Of a DNA stretch of 64,000 nt, positions 1 to 10,368 are shown in pieces. Location: contig NZ_OCNJ01000008.1 in NCBI RefSeq assembly GCF_900230255.1, positions 246,461 to 310,460 of the forward strand, read 5' to 3'. A model generated the notes under the pieces. The model ran no database searches, had not been told where the DNA came from, and saw nothing but the letters and a program-made list of their open reading frames with translations. Numbering within the stretch: position 1 is the stretch's first letter; the number at the start of each line of letters is the position of its first letter. Source of the stretch: Caenispirillum bisanense. Its GTDB lineage: Bacteria; Pseudomonadota; Alphaproteobacteria; Rhodospirillales; Rhodospirillaceae. A program made the translations under genes and the position numbers.

Positions 1-540
1 GCGCCCGGCGAAGCGGCGGGCGGCGTCGTTGGCCCAGGTGATGCGGCGGTCGGCGCCGACCATGAAGAGCGGTTGCGGCAGGCTGTCGAGCACCGCCTCG
101 GTGGAACGCGCCGAGGCTTCCGCCTTCTGCCAGCGGCCGGCCCAGTGGCGGGCGAGCTGGCCGGCGGCGGCGGTGACGTCGCGCGCCGGTTCCGACCAGT
201 GCAGGCGCGGGGCGGCCGGCGGGCTCGGCGTCGCCTCGGCCACCAGCCGGCGGATGTAGGAAACGGCGGTGTAGAAGTCGGTGGCGAACAGGCGCACCAG
301 GAAGGCCGTGGCGGCGAAGATCAGCACGCCCCACAGCATGGCCGGCACGACGCGCAGCTGGCCGGCCAGCACCATGACGATGAAGGCGACGGCGGTCGGC
401 GCGCAGACCAGCGCCGTCAGCCCGATCACCCGGGCGAACGGCGCCGGCGCCCGCCGGCCGGGCGGCGGGGCGGGGGTGTCGAAGCCTTCGGCCATCTCGT
501 CCTCCACCGCCGCGGCGCCGCCGGCCATCGCTGCCGTCAC
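1..540 (-). CDS. Membrane sensor histidine kinase, N-terminal part (gene runs off the window)
   Basis: Only the first 180 codons are present; the kinase core lies beyond base 1. The visible protein has two hydrophobic segments, roughly residues 25-48 and 52-72, with a very short loop between them. A linker follows, then the beginning of a PAS domain (VLDSLPQPLFMV, then the WANDAARRF motif). This layout fits PhoR-like phosphate-sensing kinases of alphaproteobacteria, but nothing seen fixes the signal. The GTG at 540 is preferred because GAGG lies five bases upstream and overlaps the maeB stop codon, so translation is probably coupled to maeB. In-frame ATGs at 528 and 495 are alternatives. Confidence 0.72.
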   Translation of the reverse strand, partial: MTAAMAGGAAAVEDEMAEGFDTPAPPPGRRAPAPFARVIGLTALVCAPTAVAFIVMVLAGQLRVVPAMLWGVLIFAATAFLVRLFATDFYTAVSYIRRLVAEATPSPPAAPRLHWSEPARDVTAAAGQLARHWAGRWQKAEASARSTEAVLDSLPQPLFMVGADRRITWANDAARRFAGR

Positions 541-547
541 GTCCGCC

Positions 548-2827
548 TCAGCGCCGCACGGCGTCGTGGGCCGCCAGCACCGCCATGTGCACCATGTCGG
601 AGACGGTGGCGTCCATGTTGACGATCTGCGCCGGCTGCGACAGGCCCATGAGGATCGGCCCGATCACCGTGCCGCCGCCCAGCTTCTGCAGCAGCTTGTA
701 GCTGATGTTGGCGGAATGCAGGCCGGGCATGATGAGCACGTTGGCCGGCCCCGACAGGCGGGTGAAGGGGTACTTCTCCTGCAGCTCGGGGTCGAGGGCG
801 GTGTCGGCGCCCATCTCGCCGTCGTACTCGAAGTCGACGCCGCGGTTCTCCAGCTCGGCGACGGCGAGGCGGACATGGCCGGGAACCTCGCCCTCCGGGT
901 TGCCGAAGTTGGAGTAGGACAGCAGCGCGACGCGCGGCTCGTGGCCCATCTGGCGGGCCTTTTCCGCCGTCTGCACGGCGATGTCGGCCAGCTGCTCGGC
1001 GGTCGGGGTTTCATGCACAGTGGTGTCGGCGATGAACACCGTGCGGCCGCGGATGACCATGACCGTCAGGCCGAACACCAGCTTGCCCGGCTCGGGGTCG
1101 ATGGCGCGCTGGATCTCGGTGAAGGCCTGGTAGTAGCTGCGGGTCAGGCCGGTCACCATGGCGTCGGCGTCGCCCATGGCGACCATGGTGGCGGCGAAGA
1201 TGTTGCGGTCCTGGTTCACCAGACGCTGGGCGTCGCGGTAGAGGGCGCCGCGGCGCTGCAGGCGCTTGTACAGGAAATCGGTGTAGCGGGCGTTGTGCTG
1301 CGACAGCTTGGCGTTGACGATCTCCAGGCCCTGGGCGGCGCCGGCGAGGCCGAGCTGCTTCAGGGTCTCGGCGATGCGCTCCTCGCGGCCGACCAGGATG
1401 GCCTGGCCGTAGCCGGCGTTGCGGTAGGCGAGCGCGGCGCGGATGGACTTTTCCTCCTCGCCCTCGGCGAAGACCACGCGCTGCGGGTTGGCGATCACCT
1501 GATCGGCGATGGCCTGCAGGCTGGCCGCCGTCGGGTCGAGGCGGGCCGACAGTTCGTGGCGGTAGCCGTCCAGGTCGATGATCGGCCGGCGCGCCACGCC
1601 GGTGTCCATGGCCGCCTGCGCGACGGCCGGCGGGATGGTGTAGATGAGGCGCGGGTCGAACGGCACCGGGATGATGTATTCCGGCCCGAAGCGCAGCTTG
1701 CGCCCCGAATAGGCGGCCGCCACCTCGTCGGGCACGTCCTCGCGCGCCAGGCTGGCGATGGCCTGGGCGGCGGCGATCTTCATGGCCTCGTTGATGGTCG
1801 TCGCCCGCACGTCGAGCGCCCCGCGGAAGATGTAGGGGAAGCCCAGCACGTTGTTGATCTGGTTGGCGTAGTCGGAGCGGCCGGTGGCCATGATGGCGTC
1901 GCCGCGCACCGACTGCACCTCTTCCGGCGTGATCTCGGGGTCGGGGTTGGCCATGGCGAAGATGATGGGGCGGTCAGCCATGCCCTCGACCATCTCCGGC
2001 GTCACGGCGCCCTTCACCGACAGGCCGAAGAACACGTCGGCGCCCTTCATGGCGTCTTCCAGCGTGCGCACGTCGGTCTCGATGGCGTGGGCGCTCTTCC
2101 ACTGGTTCAGGTCGGTGCGGCCCTTGTGGATGACGCCCTTGGTGTCGCACAGGGTGACGTTGTCGTGGCGCACGCCCATGGCCTTGACCAGCTCGACGCA
2201 GGCGATGGCGGCGGCGCCGGCGCCGTTGACGACGATCTTCACCGTGTCGATGGAGCGCTCGGTCATCTCCAGCGCGTTCAGCAGGCCGGCGGCGGCGATG
2301 ATGGCCGTGCCGTGCTGGTCGTCATGGAACACCGGAATGTCCATGATCTCGCGCAGCTGCTGCTCGATGATGAAGCACTCGGGCGCCTTGATGTCTTCCA
2401 GGTTGATGCCGCCGAAGGACGGACCGAGGAAGCGCACGCAGTTGATGAATTCATCCACGTCGCGGGTGTCGACCTCGAGGTCGATGGCGTCGACGTCGGC
2501 GAACTTCTTGAACAGGACGGCCTTGCCCTCCATCACCGGCTTGCCGGCCAGCGCGCCCAGGTCGCCCAGGCCGAGCACGGCGGTGCCGTTGGAGATGACG
2601 GCCACCAGATTGCCCTTGGCGGTGTAGTCGTAGGCCAGCGACGGGTCGCGGGCGATTTCCTTGCAGGGCGCGGCGACGCCGGGGGAATAGGCCAGCGACA
2701 GGTCGCGCTGGGTGGTCAGCGGTTTGGTCGGCGTGATCTCGATCTTGCCCGGCCGCCCGGAGGCGTGCATGAGCAGGCTTTCGTGTTCGAGATTCTTGCG
2801 GCTCTGCTTGCTGGTATCGTCTTCCAT
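548..2827 (-). CDS. maeB: NADP-dependent malic enzyme with C-terminal phosphotransacetylase-like domain (MaeB)
   Basis: This cytosolic enzyme oxidatively decarboxylates malate to pyruvate and CO2 and supplies NADPH and pyruvate during growth on C4 acids. The 759 residues fit the large bifunctional form. An N-terminal malic enzyme half (about 1-430) contains [12 protein letters not shown], the FHDDQHGTA motif and a Rossmann motif [13 protein letters not shown]-terminal half (about 440-759) resembles phosphotransacetylase ([20 protein letters not shown]). In known MaeB proteins the second half is usually regulatory, sensing acetyl-CoA, rather than catalytic. The sensor kinase gene follows within seven bases. 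Identification is secure; the regulatory role is from the family. Confidence 0.96.
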   Translation of the reverse strand: MEDDTSKQSRKNLEHESLLMHASGRPGKIEITPTKPLTTQRDLSLAYSPGVAAPCKEIARDPSLAYDYTAKGNLVAVISNGTAVLGLGDLGALAGKPVMEGKAVLFKKFADVDAIDLEVDTRDVDEFINCVRFLGPSFGGINLEDIKAPECFIIEQQLREIMDIPVFHDDQHGTAIIAAAGLLNALEMTERSIDTVKIVVNGAGAAAIACVELVKAMGVRHDNVTLCDTKGVIHKGRTDLNQWKSAHAIETDVRTLEDAMKGADVFFGLSVKGAVTPEMVEGMADRPIIFAMANPDPEITPEEVQSVRGDAIMATGRSDYANQINNVLGFPYIFRGALDVRATTINEAMKIAAAQAIASLAREDVPDEVAAAYSGRKLRFGPEYIIPVPFDPRLIYTIPPAVAQAAMDTGVARRPIIDLDGYRHELSARLDPTAASLQAIADQVIANPQRVVFAEGEEEKSIRAALAYRNAGYGQAILVGREERIAETLKQLGLAGAAQGLEIVNAKLSQHNARYTDFLYKRLQRRGALYRDAQRLVNQDRNIFAATMVAMGDADAMVTGLTRSYYQAFTEIQRAIDPEPGKLVFGLTVMVIRGRTVFIADTTVHETPTAEQLADIAVQTAEKARQMGHEPRVALLSYSNFGNPEGEVPGHVRLAVAELENRGVDFEYDGEMGADTALDPELQEKYPFTRLSGPANVLIMPGLHSANISYKLLQKLGGGTVIGPILMGLSQPAQIVNMDATVSDMVHMAVLAAHDAVRR

Positions 2828-2921
2828 GGTGCTGACCGTTTTCCCCGGGGTGTTTGCGGCGCCCGGGGTGGTCCCGGGCGCCGCAGGGTCGTGAAGGGCG
2901 GACTGAGGGGCGCGCGGACCG

Positions 2922-3443
2922 TTACGGTTCGGTGCGGGCGGGACCGACGTGCAGGTGGATGTTGCTGGCGCCGTGGCGTTCCAGGATCTCCCGCGCCTTG
3001 GGCTCGCGCGCGGCCGGATCGGCGGTCACGTCGGCCCACAGGGCGACGGAGCCGGCGGCCAGCTCGCGGGCGAATTCCTCGGTGTCGGGCAGCGAGGTCA
3101 CTTCCTCCACCAGGTCGCGCACGGCGGCGATGCCGACGCCGGCCCCCACCAGGGCGGCGATGGCCGCGCCGGTCGGGCCGGAGGCGAGCGCGATGAGGCC
3201 GGCGCCCACCAGCGGCACCTCGTAGCGCCATTCGGTCAGCAGCGGCAGCAGGCGTTCGCGCAGCGACAGCTCGCCGTCGCCGCGGCCGACGTCGATGGCC
3301 TCGTGGCTGGTCAGCAGCGACAGGTCGGTGCGGTCGAAGCCGGCGGCGCGCAGGTCCTTGATGGCCTGTTCCAGGCTGTCGCGGTCGGCGAACAGGCCGA
3401 CCACTTCGCGGTGTTCGGGCGTGCCGGGCGTGGTGTCGGACAA
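2922..3443 (-). CDS. Conserved hypothetical protein, general-stress-protein-17M-like ends
   Basis: I do not recognise a specific function. An N-terminal domain ([16 protein letters not shown]) resembles the general stress protein 17M fold. A glycine/alanine-rich hydrophobic stretch of about 30 residues follows ([16 protein letters not shown]). A C-terminal segment ([23 protein letters not shown]) looks like a second small alpha-beta domain. The pattern suggests a hairpin that inserts in or lies against the membrane. The TTG start at 3443 gives a natural N-terminus ([11 protein letters not shown]). Longer in-frame starts exist at 3518 and 3575, but the added residues look like untranslated leader. 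The gene is divergent from mutS and 94 bases upstream of maeB. Confidence 0.6.
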   Translation of the reverse strand: MSDTTPGTPEHREVVGLFADRDSLEQAIKDLRAAGFDRTDLSLLTSHEAIDVGRGDGELSLRERLLPLLTEWRYEVPLVGAGLIALASGPTGAAIAALVGAGVGIAAVRDLVEEVTSLPDTEEFARELAAGSVALWADVTADPAAREPKAREILERHGASNIHLHVGPARTEP

Positions 3444-3598
3444 GGAGATCGTTTCCCGTAGGCTTGGGGTTTCGCAACAAAACTTCGGGCGCGTATTCTG
3501 CCCCACAGGGCCCTTCATGCATAGCCCCGCGTGAGGGTATAACGGGCCCGTCACACTGCCCGCCGCATCCGCCACCCGAGCAACCAGCCGGAGCCCCC

Positions 3599-6325
3599 GT
3601 GTCCCTGACCGCCCCCGCGACCGCGACCGACGGACTGCCGACCGCCGCCCCCGAGGACCCCGACGCCGCCGCGCTGGACGGTGTCACGCCCATGATGGCG
3701 CAGTACCTCGCCATCAAGCGCGAGCATGCCGACTGCGTGCTGTTCTACCGCATGGGCGACTTCTACGAGCTGTTCTTCGACGACGCCGTGAAGGCGGCGG
3801 AAGCGCTGGACATCGCGCTCACCAAGCGGGGCAAGCACCTCGGCGAAGACATTCCCATGTGCGGCGTGCCGGTGCATTCCCACGAGGCGTATCTCGCGAA
3901 GCTCATCCGCAAGGGCTTCAAGGTCGCCGTGTGCGAGCAGATGGAAGACCCCGCCGAAGCGAAGAAGCGCGGCGGCAAGACCCTGGTGAAGCGCGAGGCG
4001 GTGCGCATCGTCACCCCCGGCACGCTGACGGAAGACAGCCTGCTCGACGCCCGCCGCCACAACTACCTCGCCGCGCTGGCCGATGCCGGCGGCGGGCTCG
4101 GGCTCGCGTGGCTCGACGTCTCCACCGGCGCCTTCACCTGCCAGCCCATCGGCGAGGCGCAGGCCGCCGCCGCGCTTGCCCGCCTCGCCCCCGGCGAGCT
4201 GCTGGCGCCCGACCGCCTGCTGCAGCGGGAAGGCCTGTTCGAGGTCTTCGCCGAGTACAAGGACCGCCTGTCGCCCCTGCCGTCGGCCCGCTTCGACAGC
4301 ACCAACGCCGCCAAACGGCTGGAGGCGTTGTACGGAGTGAAGGCGCTGGACGCCTTCGGCGGCTTCTCGCGGGCCGAGATCGCGGCGGCCGGCACCCTCG
4401 TCGACTACGTGGAGCTGACCCAGAAGGGCAAGCTGCCGCGCATCGGGGCGCTGCGCCAGCTGGCCGCCGGCGCGGTCATGGAGATCGACGCCGCCACCCG
4501 CCGCAACCTGGAACTGGCCGAGACCCTGACCGGCGAGCGCAAGGGCTCGCTGCTCGCCGTCATCGACCGCACGGTCACCGGCGCCGGCGCCCGCCTGCTC
4601 GCCGCCCATCTGGCCGCGCCGCTGACCGACCCGGCGGAAATCGCCGCCCGCCACGACGCCGTGCAGTTCTTCACCGAGGCCGGCCGGGTGCGCGAGGACG
4701 TGCGCGACCGCCTGCGCCAGTGCCCGGACGTGGAGCGCGCCCTCACCCGCCTGTCGCTCGGCCGCGGCGGTCCGCGCGACCTCGCCAACGTGCGCGACGC
4801 GCTGGGGCAGGTGCCGGGCCTGCGGGTCGCCATCACCGAAAGCGGTTTCGCGAGCGTCCCCAAAGGCCTGACCGAGACCTGCAAGCGCCTCGGCCGGCAC
4901 GACGTGGTGGTGGAGCGGCTGATGCGGGCGCTCGACGCCGACCTGCCGCTGCTCGCCCGCGACGGCGGCTTCATCGCCGCCGGCTATCACCCGCAGCTGG
5001 ACGAGCTGCGGTCGCTGCGCGACGAGAGCCGCCGCCTCATCGCCGGCCTGCAGCAGACATACGTGGAGGAAACCGGCATCTCGTCCCTGAAGGTCAAGCA
5101 CAACAACGTGCTCGGCTACTTCCTGGAGATGCCGGCCAAGCAGGGCGAGAAGCTGCTGGCCGACAAGGACGGCCCCTTCATCCACCGTCAGACCATGGCC
5201 AATGCCGTGCGCTTCACCACGGTCGCCCTGTCGGAGCTGGAGGACAAGATCCGCGGCGCCGCCGACAAGGCCCTGGCGCTGGAACTGGAGCTGTTCGCCG
5301 ATCTGGTGCGCGAGGTGCTCGACCGCGCCGCCGACATCGCCGCCGCCGCCGAGGCCCTGGCGGAGCTGGACGTCTCCGCCGCGCTCGCCGAACTGGCGGT
5401 CGACCGCCGCTGGGTGCGGCCCGAGGTGGAGGAGACGACCGCCTTCCACATCCGCGCCGGCCGTCATCCGGTGGTGGAGGCGGCGCTGGCCCGCGCCAAC
5501 GAAGGCCCCTTCGTCGCCAACGACTGCGACCTGTCGCCCGAGCAGCGGCTATGGCTGGTCACCGGCCCCAACATGGCCGGTAAGTCCACCTTCCTGCGGC
5601 AGAACGCGCTCATCGCCATCCTGGCGCAGATGGGCAGCTTCGTGCCGGCCGAGAGCGCCCGCATCGGCGTCGTCGACCGCCTGTTCTCCCGCGTCGGCGC
5701 CGCCGACGATCTGGCGCGCGGGCGCTCCACCTTCATGGTGGAGATGGTGGAAACCGCCGCCATCCTGAACCAGGCGACCGAGCGCAGCCTCGTCATCCTG
5801 GACGAGATCGGCCGCGGCACCGCCACCTTCGACGGCCTGTCCATCGCCTGGGCGACGGTCGAGACCCTGCACGAGGTCAACCGCTGCCGCGCCCTCTTCG
5901 CCACCCATTACCACGAGCTGACGGCGCTGACGGCGCGGCTGGCGCGCCTGTCGTGCCATTCCATGCGCATCAAGGAATGGCAGGGCGAGGTGGTGTTCCT
6001 GCACGAGGTGGCGCCGGGTGCGGCCGACCGCTCCTACGGCATCCACGTCGCCAAGCTGGCCGGCCTGCCGCCGGCGGTGGTGGCGCGGGCCGAGGAAGTG
6101 CTGGCGACGCTGGAGTCGGGCGAGCAGTCCTCGGCCATCACCCGCCTCGCCGACGACCTGCCGCTGTTCGCCGCGGCGGTGAAGAACGTGGAGCGCCAGG
6201 AGGCCCAGGCCGCCGCCACCGGCCCGTCACCGGCGGAAGAGGCGCTGCGTGCCCTCGACCCCGACGCCATGACCCCGCGCGAGGCCCTGGACGCCCTCTA
6301 CCGGCTTAAGGGGTTGCTGGGGTGA
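3599..6325 (+). CDS. mutS: DNA mismatch repair ATPase MutS
   Basis: MutS recognises base mismatches and small loops and recruits MutL. The 908-residue product has the N-terminal mismatch-binding motif ([12 protein letters not shown], holding the Phe-X-Glu wedge), connector and lever domains, and near residue 655 the Walker A motif GPNMAGKST. Walker B and the signature follow ([15 protein letters not shown]), then a C-terminal dimerisation tail. The GTG at 3599 is chosen because GGAG sits five bases before it. An ATG at 3464 in the same frame would add 45 residues that look like leader. The next gene converges on it across a palindromic repeat cluster. Confidence 0.95.
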   Translation: MSLTAPATATDGLPTAAPEDPDAAALDGVTPMMAQYLAIKREHADCVLFYRMGDFYELFFDDAVKAAEALDIALTKRGKHLGEDIPMCGVPVHSHEAYLAKLIRKGFKVAVCEQMEDPAEAKKRGGKTLVKREAVRIVTPGTLTEDSLLDARRHNYLAALADAGGGLGLAWLDVSTGAFTCQPIGEAQAAAALARLAPGELLAPDRLLQREGLFEVFAEYKDRLSPLPSARFDSTNAAKRLEALYGVKALDAFGGFSRAEIAAAGTLVDYVELTQKGKLPRIGALRQLAAGAVMEIDAATRRNLELAETLTGERKGSLLAVIDRTVTGAGARLLAAHLAAPLTDPAEIAARHDAVQFFTEAGRVREDVRDRLRQCPDVERALTRLSLGRGGPRDLANVRDALGQVPGLRVAITESGFASVPKGLTETCKRLGRHDVVVERLMRALDADLPLLARDGGFIAAGYHPQLDELRSLRDESRRLIAGLQQTYVEETGISSLKVKHNNVLGYFLEMPAKQGEKLLADKDGPFIHRQTMANAVRFTTVALSELEDKIRGAADKALALELELFADLVREVLDRAADIAAAAEALAELDVSAALAELAVDRRWVRPEVEETTAFHIRAGRHPVVEAALARANEGPFVANDCDLSPEQRLWLVTGPNMAGKSTFLRQNALIAILAQMGSFVPAESARIGVVDRLFSRVGAADDLARGRSTFMVEMVETAAILNQATERSLVILDEIGRGTATFDGLSIAWATVETLHEVNRCRALFATHYHELTALTARLARLSCHSMRIKEWQGEVVFLHEVAPGAADRSYGIHVAKLAGLPPAVVARAEEVLATLESGEQSSAITRLADDLPLFAAAVKNVERQEAQAAATGPSPAEEALRALDPDAMTPREALDALYRLKGLLG

Positions 6326-6350
6326 GCATGGCCGTTTCCTGAGAAAGTGT

Positions 6351-6525
6351 CATGGCCGGGCTCGACCCGGCCACCCACGGCGCCACGGTCGGCGGCCGTG
6401 GGCGACGTCCTCCACGGCAGACGCCGTGCACGCCGTGGATGCCCGGCTCGGTGGCCGGGCATGACAAGGTATTGAAACGTCACATCAAATTGTCATGGCC
6501 GGGCTTGACCCGGCCACCCACGGCG
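6351..6525. repeat. Cluster of three palindromic REP-like units between convergent genes
   Basis: Three related palindromes lie between the 3' ends of mutS and the ankyrin gene: 6351-6380, 6434-6465 (inverted relative to its neighbours) and 6491-6525. Each has a CATGGCCGGG arm, a short loop (CTCGA or CTTGA) and a CCGGCCA or CCGGGCAT arm, flanked by CCACGGCG. The alternating orientation is the layout of a bacterial interspersed mosaic element. The same unit recurs at 42522-42697. A mobile REP origin, or a role in transcript 3'-end protection, is inference. Confidence 0.8.
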
Positions 6526-6565
6526 CCACGGTCGGCGGCCGTGGATGCAGCCCCGCCGCTTCCCG

Positions 6566-7123
6566 TCACTTCGCCTTGTTCAACTCCGCCGTGACGCGGT
6601 TGCCCTGGGGGCCGCCGGCCCAGCCGAAGGCGTCGCGGCCGGTGTAGTCGGACAGGCGCGGGTCGGCGCCCGCGGTGACCAGCTGGCGGACGACGGCCAC
6701 CTGCCCGTCGCGCGCCGCCGCCATGAGCGGCGTGACGCCCTGGCGGTTCTGGTTGTCGGTCTTGGCGCCGGCCGTCAGCAGGCGCTCCACGATGTGGGCG
6801 TGGCCGGCTTCCGCGGCCCAGTAGAGGGCGGTGTTGCCGAGGCGGTCCACCGCGTCGGGGCGGGCGCCGTGGTGCAGCAGCGTTTCGATCATGTCGAGCC
6901 GGTTGGCGCGCGTCGCCACCACCAGCAGCGGCTGGCCGTCGTTGTCGGTGGCCGCCGGGTTGCCGCCGCCCAGCAGGTAGGCGGTGAGGCCTTGCGCGTT
7001 GCCGTCGCGGATGTTCTCCACCACCTCCTTCTCGAAGCGGATGATCATGTTCGCCTGCGCGTCCGGCGCGGCGGCGAGCAGGATCAGGGTGGCGGCGAGG
7101 ACGGCGGCGGAACGGCGGACCAT
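6566..7123 (-). CDS. Secreted ankyrin-repeat protein
   Basis: The 185-residue product begins with a signal peptide (MVRRSAAVLAATLILLA, cleavage likely after AQA near residue 24), so it is probably periplasmic. After a short helical region, about four ankyrin repeats run from residue 60 to 165, recognisable by DNDGQPLLVVATRANRL, GNTALYWAAEAGH and GVTPLMAAARDGQ. Ankyrin repeats bind protein partners and imply no enzyme activity. It is a stand-alone gene, convergent with mutS and 24 bases downstream of cobK. The partner is unknown. Confidence 0.85.
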   Translation of the reverse strand: MVRRSAAVLAATLILLAAAPDAQANMIIRFEKEVVENIRDGNAQGLTAYLLGGGNPAATDNDGQPLLVVATRANRLDMIETLLHHGARPDAVDRLGNTALYWAAEAGHAHIVERLLTAGAKTDNQNRQGVTPLMAAARDGQVAVVRQLVTAGADPRLSDYTGRDAFGWAGGPQGNRVTAELNKAK

Positions 7124-7147
7124 GGAACTCTCCCGGAGCTTCGGCCT

Positions 7148-7924
7148 TCAAGGGCGCTTCGGTTGGGGATTGTCGGGATGCGCAAGGGTGCGGTCAAGCC
7201 ACTCGAGCGCAGCGGCAATCGTCGCCACCGCCTCGCCCGGCTCCGGCGGCGGGCGGCGGATCATCACCACCGGCAGCCCGAGGGCGCGCGCCGCCGCCAG
7301 CTTGGCCTCCGTCGCCGCCCCGCCGCTCGCCTTGGTGACCAGGGCGTCGACGCCGTGGGCGCGGAACAGCGCGATCTCCTCCGCCTGCGAAAACGGTCCG
7401 CGCCCGGCGACCACGGCGGCGCCGGGCAGCGGCGGAGTCGGCGGCGGCTCGATCAGGCGCACGACGCAGGGAAGACCGGCGAAGGGGGCGAGGTCGGCGG
7501 TGCCGAGGGTCACGAAGGGCCGGCGGGCGACCGCGCGCACCCGGGCGGCGGCCTCCGCCGTCGAGTCGACCGGCAGCCAGCGGTCGCCGGTCTGCGCGAT
7601 CCACTCCGGCCGGCGCAGGATCAGGCGGGGCAACCCGGTCGTTTCGCAGGCGAGACGGGCGTTGCGGCTGATGGTGGCGGCGAAGGGATGGGTGGCGTCG
7701 ACGACGGCGCCGATGCCGTCGCCCCTCAGGAAGGCCGCCAACCCCGCCGCGCCGCCGAAGCCGCCGACACGCACCTCGACCGGCGGCGGGCGGCGCGCTT
7801 CCGCCCGGCCGGCGAGGGAATAGACGACGCGCAAGCTCTCGCCCCGCCGCTCCGCCACGGCGCGGGCCAGTGCCGCCGCCTCGGTGGTGCCGCCGAGGAG
7901 GAGCAGGGCGTCACGGGCCGGCAC
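7148..7924 (-). CDS. cobK: Precorrin-6A / cobalt-precorrin-6A reductase (CobK/CbiJ family)
   Basis: CobK reduces the precorrin-6A macrocycle with NADPH in cobalamin synthesis. The 258-residue protein opens with the family nucleotide-binding motif LLLLGGTTEAAALA and contains VVDATHPFAATIS, the signature of CobK/CbiJ. Its start overlaps the end of cbiD by 14 bases, so the two are co-translated. No other cobalamin gene is in the window, so the rest of the pathway must be elsewhere. Confidence 0.92.
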   Translation of the reverse strand: MPARDALLLLGGTTEAAALARAVAERRGESLRVVYSLAGRAEARRPPPVEVRVGGFGGAAGLAAFLRGDGIGAVVDATHPFAATISRNARLACETTGLPRLILRRPEWIAQTGDRWLPVDSTAEAAARVRAVARRPFVTLGTADLAPFAGLPCVVRLIEPPPTPPLPGAAVVAGRGPFSQAEEIALFRAHGVDALVTKASGGAATEAKLAAARALGLPVVMIRRPPPEPGEAVATIAAALEWLDRTLAHPDNPQPKRP

Positions 7925-8990
7925 GGCCGACCTCCCGCCCCTGGCGGTCGAAGGCCAGCACGGCGACGGCGACGCCGCCCGACAGGGTGGCCAGCGCCAC
8001 CTCCCGCGCCCGCGCGCAGATCAGGTCGCCGAGGCGGCGGTCGAGGCCGAGGGCGCGGGCGATCTCCAGCACCGCACCGGCGGTGGTCGCCGCGCCGGCG
8101 GCGTCGACGGCATCCGGCGGGGCACCCAGGTCGTGCAGCATGACGGCCAGCGCGCCCTGGTCGACCCGGCTGCGACTGGAGTGCAGGTCCATGTGGCCGT
8201 CGGCCAGCTTGCTGATCTTGGCGAGGCCGCCGGCCAGCGTCAGGCGCGGCACCGGGTGCTTGCGCAGGTACTTCAGCACGGCGCCGGCGAAGTCCCCCAT
8301 GTCGATGAGCGCTTCCTCGGGCACCGGGAAGAGGGCACGGGCGGCCCGTTCCGAGGTATCGCCGGTGGCGGCGAGGAGGTGGTCGCAGCCGGCGGCGCGG
8401 GCGACGTCGATGCCGCGGTGGATGGAGTGGATCCAGGCGGCGCAGGAATAGGGCACCACCACCCCCGTCGTCCCCAGCACCGACAGGCCGCCGAGGATGC
8501 CGAGCCGGGGGTTCATGGTCTTCAGTGCCAGCGCCTCGCCGCCGACGATGCCGACGGTGACTTCCGCGTCCACCGGCTCGCCGCCGGCGGCCAGGGTCAG
8601 GTTCTCGGCGATCATGGCGCGCGGGGCGGGGTTGATGGCGGGTTCGCCCGGCGGCAGCGGCAGGCCCGGCTTGGTGACCGTGCCGACGCCCGCCCCGGCG
8701 CGGAACACGACGCCCGATCCCGGCGGCAGCAGGCGCACCGAAACGACGATCTCCGCCCCGTGGGTGACGTCGGGGTCGTCGCCGGCGTCCTTGATGACCG
8801 ACGCGGTGGCGACGCCGCCTTCCAGGCTCGTGCGGTTGAGCGCGAAGGCCGGCGTCAGGCCCTTGGGCAGCAGGATCTCCACCGGATCGGGGAAGGCGCC
8901 CGTGCGCAGGGCGGTCAGGCAGGCGCGCGCCGCGGCGGTGGCGCAGGCGCCCGTGGTCCAGCCTTTGCGCAAGGGGCGGGTGTCGGTCAT
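7911..8990 (-). CDS. cbiD: Cobalt-precorrin-5B C1-methyltransferase CbiD
   Basis: CbiD methylates C1 of the corrin ring using S-adenosylmethionine. The N-terminus LRKGWTTGACATAAARA is the family signature, and the 359-residue length is typical. The ATG at 8990 is preferred over one at 9038 because the extra 16 residues (MVRGHDAPRRPVYSR) do not belong to the family. CbiD belongs to the early-cobalt route, while cobK-type reductases occur in both routes. Which route the organism uses cannot be told from two genes. A Bcr-type exporter gene lies 52 bases upstream on the same strand. Confidence 0.92.
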   Translation of the reverse strand: MTDTRPLRKGWTTGACATAAARACLTALRTGAFPDPVEILLPKGLTPAFALNRTSLEGGVATASVIKDAGDDPDVTHGAEIVVSVRLLPPGSGVVFRAGAGVGTVTKPGLPLPPGEPAINPAPRAMIAENLTLAAGGEPVDAEVTVGIVGGEALALKTMNPRLGILGGLSVLGTTGVVVPYSCAAWIHSIHRGIDVARAAGCDHLLAATGDTSERAARALFPVPEEALIDMGDFAGAVLKYLRKHPVPRLTLAGGLAKISKLADGHMDLHSSRSRVDQGALAVMLHDLGAPPDAVDAAGAATTAGAVLEIARALGLDRRLGDLICARAREVALATLSGGVAVAVLAFDRQGREVGRAGP

Positions 8991-9042
8991 GGCGCGACTG
9001 TACACCGGCCGGCGGGGAGCGTCATGTCCCCGCACCACCCCC

Positions 9043-10266
9043 TCACTCCGCCGCTGCGGCCTCGGCCCGGTGGCCGCCGCCGCGCACCAGCAGTACGAAG
9101 CACAGCAGCGCCGCGACGCCGCAGAGCGCCATGGAGGTGGTCATCACCCGCGTCGTGCCGTCGTGCAGCAGCCCGACCAGCCAGCCGGTGAGTGCGCCGG
9201 CGCCCATCTGCAGGAAACCGAGCAGCGACGATGCGGTGCCCGCCATGCGGGGAAAGGGCGAGATGGCGCCGGCTGTGCCGTTGGGCATGAGCACGGCGGC
9301 GCCGAAGAAGTAGATGGACACCGGCAGGATCACGGCCACCACCGTCTCCACGCCGGCCCAGGCGAGGCCCGCCGCCGCCACGCCCGCCAGCGCCGCGACG
9401 AGGGAGCCGAAGGCGAGCAGGCGCTCGATGCCGAGGCGCCCGCTCAGGCGGCCTCCGCCGAAGGCACCGGTGATGTAGCCGACGACGACGGCCATGAAGG
9501 CGAAGCCGAAGTACTGCGGGTCGACGCCGAGCACGTCGATGACCACGAAGGACGATCCCGAAATGAAGCTGAACAGCCCGGCGAATCCGAGCGCCACGCA
9601 CAGCGTGTGGCCCATGAAGACGCGGCTCTTCAGCAGGTAGCCGAAGTTGGCGGCGAGCCGCGAGGGCCGTGTCGCCAGCGGGTCGCGGTGGGCGTTGGTC
9701 TCGCGCAGCATGGCCCAGGTGGCGACGGTGACGGCGATGCCGAAGACCGTCAGGGCGACGAAGTTGGCGCGCCAGCCGAAGCCGGCGTGCAGGGCGCCGC
9801 CGATCATGGGCGCGACGGCCGGCGCCAGCGCCATGGCCGAGGCCATGTACGACAGCATGCGGGCGGCTTCCGTCCGGTCGTAGACGTCGCGTACCACGGC
9901 GCGGCCGATGACCGGCCCGGCGCAGGCGCCGATGGCCTGCAGAAAGCGGCCGACCAGCAGCGCCTCGATGCTCGGCGCCACCATGCAGACGACGCTCGCC
10001 GCCACGTAGAGCGCCGCCCCGCCGATGAGCAGCGGTCGCCGCCCGAAGCGGTCGGACAGCGGCCCGTAGACCAGCATGCCGAAGGCGAAGCCGGCCGCGA
10101 ACACCGACAGGGTGAGCTGCACCATGCTGACGGAGGTGTCGAAGGCCCGCGTCATGTCGGGCAGCGACGGCAGGTAGAGGTCCGTCGACATAGGGCCGAA
10201 GGCGACCAGCGCCGTCAGCAGCACGGCGACGGGAAAGGACCGGGGATCGAATTTGGCGGCGGACAT
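9043..10266 (-). CDS. Bcr/CflA-family multidrug efflux transporter (MFS, 12 TM)
   Basis: This inner-membrane proton antiporter belongs to the drug-exporting DHA1 group. The N-terminus contains GPMSTDLYLPSLPDM, the Bcr/CflA signature in helix 1, then the MFS loop motif GPLSDRFGRRP between helices 2 and 3. The 407 residues give twelve hydrophobic segments. The substrate cannot be read from the sequence; relatives export bicyclomycin, chloramphenicol or other small molecules. It is followed 52 bases later by cbiD, on the same strand, with no obvious functional link. Confidence 0.88.
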   Translation of the reverse strand: MSAAKFDPRSFPVAVLLTALVAFGPMSTDLYLPSLPDMTRAFDTSVSMVQLTLSVFAAGFAFGMLVYGPLSDRFGRRPLLIGGAALYVAASVVCMVAPSIEALLVGRFLQAIGACAGPVIGRAVVRDVYDRTEAARMLSYMASAMALAPAVAPMIGGALHAGFGWRANFVALTVFGIAVTVATWAMLRETNAHRDPLATRPSRLAANFGYLLKSRVFMGHTLCVALGFAGLFSFISGSSFVVIDVLGVDPQYFGFAFMAVVVGYITGAFGGGRLSGRLGIERLLAFGSLVAALAGVAAAGLAWAGVETVVAVILPVSIYFFGAAVLMPNGTAGAISPFPRMAGTASSLLGFLQMGAGALTGWLVGLLHDGTTRVMTTSMALCGVAALLCFVLLVRGGGHRAEAAAAE

Positions 10267-10368
10267 GCGGCGGGCGGGCTTCCGGCGTTCGATTGCAGGT
10301 GAAACGAACGCCGATTGAGCCCCGCCCGACCCACCGGGTCAAGCGCCGGATGAACCGGCAGGGGCAGG

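Noticed and set aside
281..3196. 971-codon plus-strand open frame across maeB
   Set aside because: It is antisense to an unmistakable malic enzyme; high G+C makes long empty frames, and the product is a low-complexity Gly/Ala/Arg/His/Asp string.
3551..5467. 638-codon minus-strand frame across mutS
   Set aside because: Antisense shadow of mutS with no recognisable domain.
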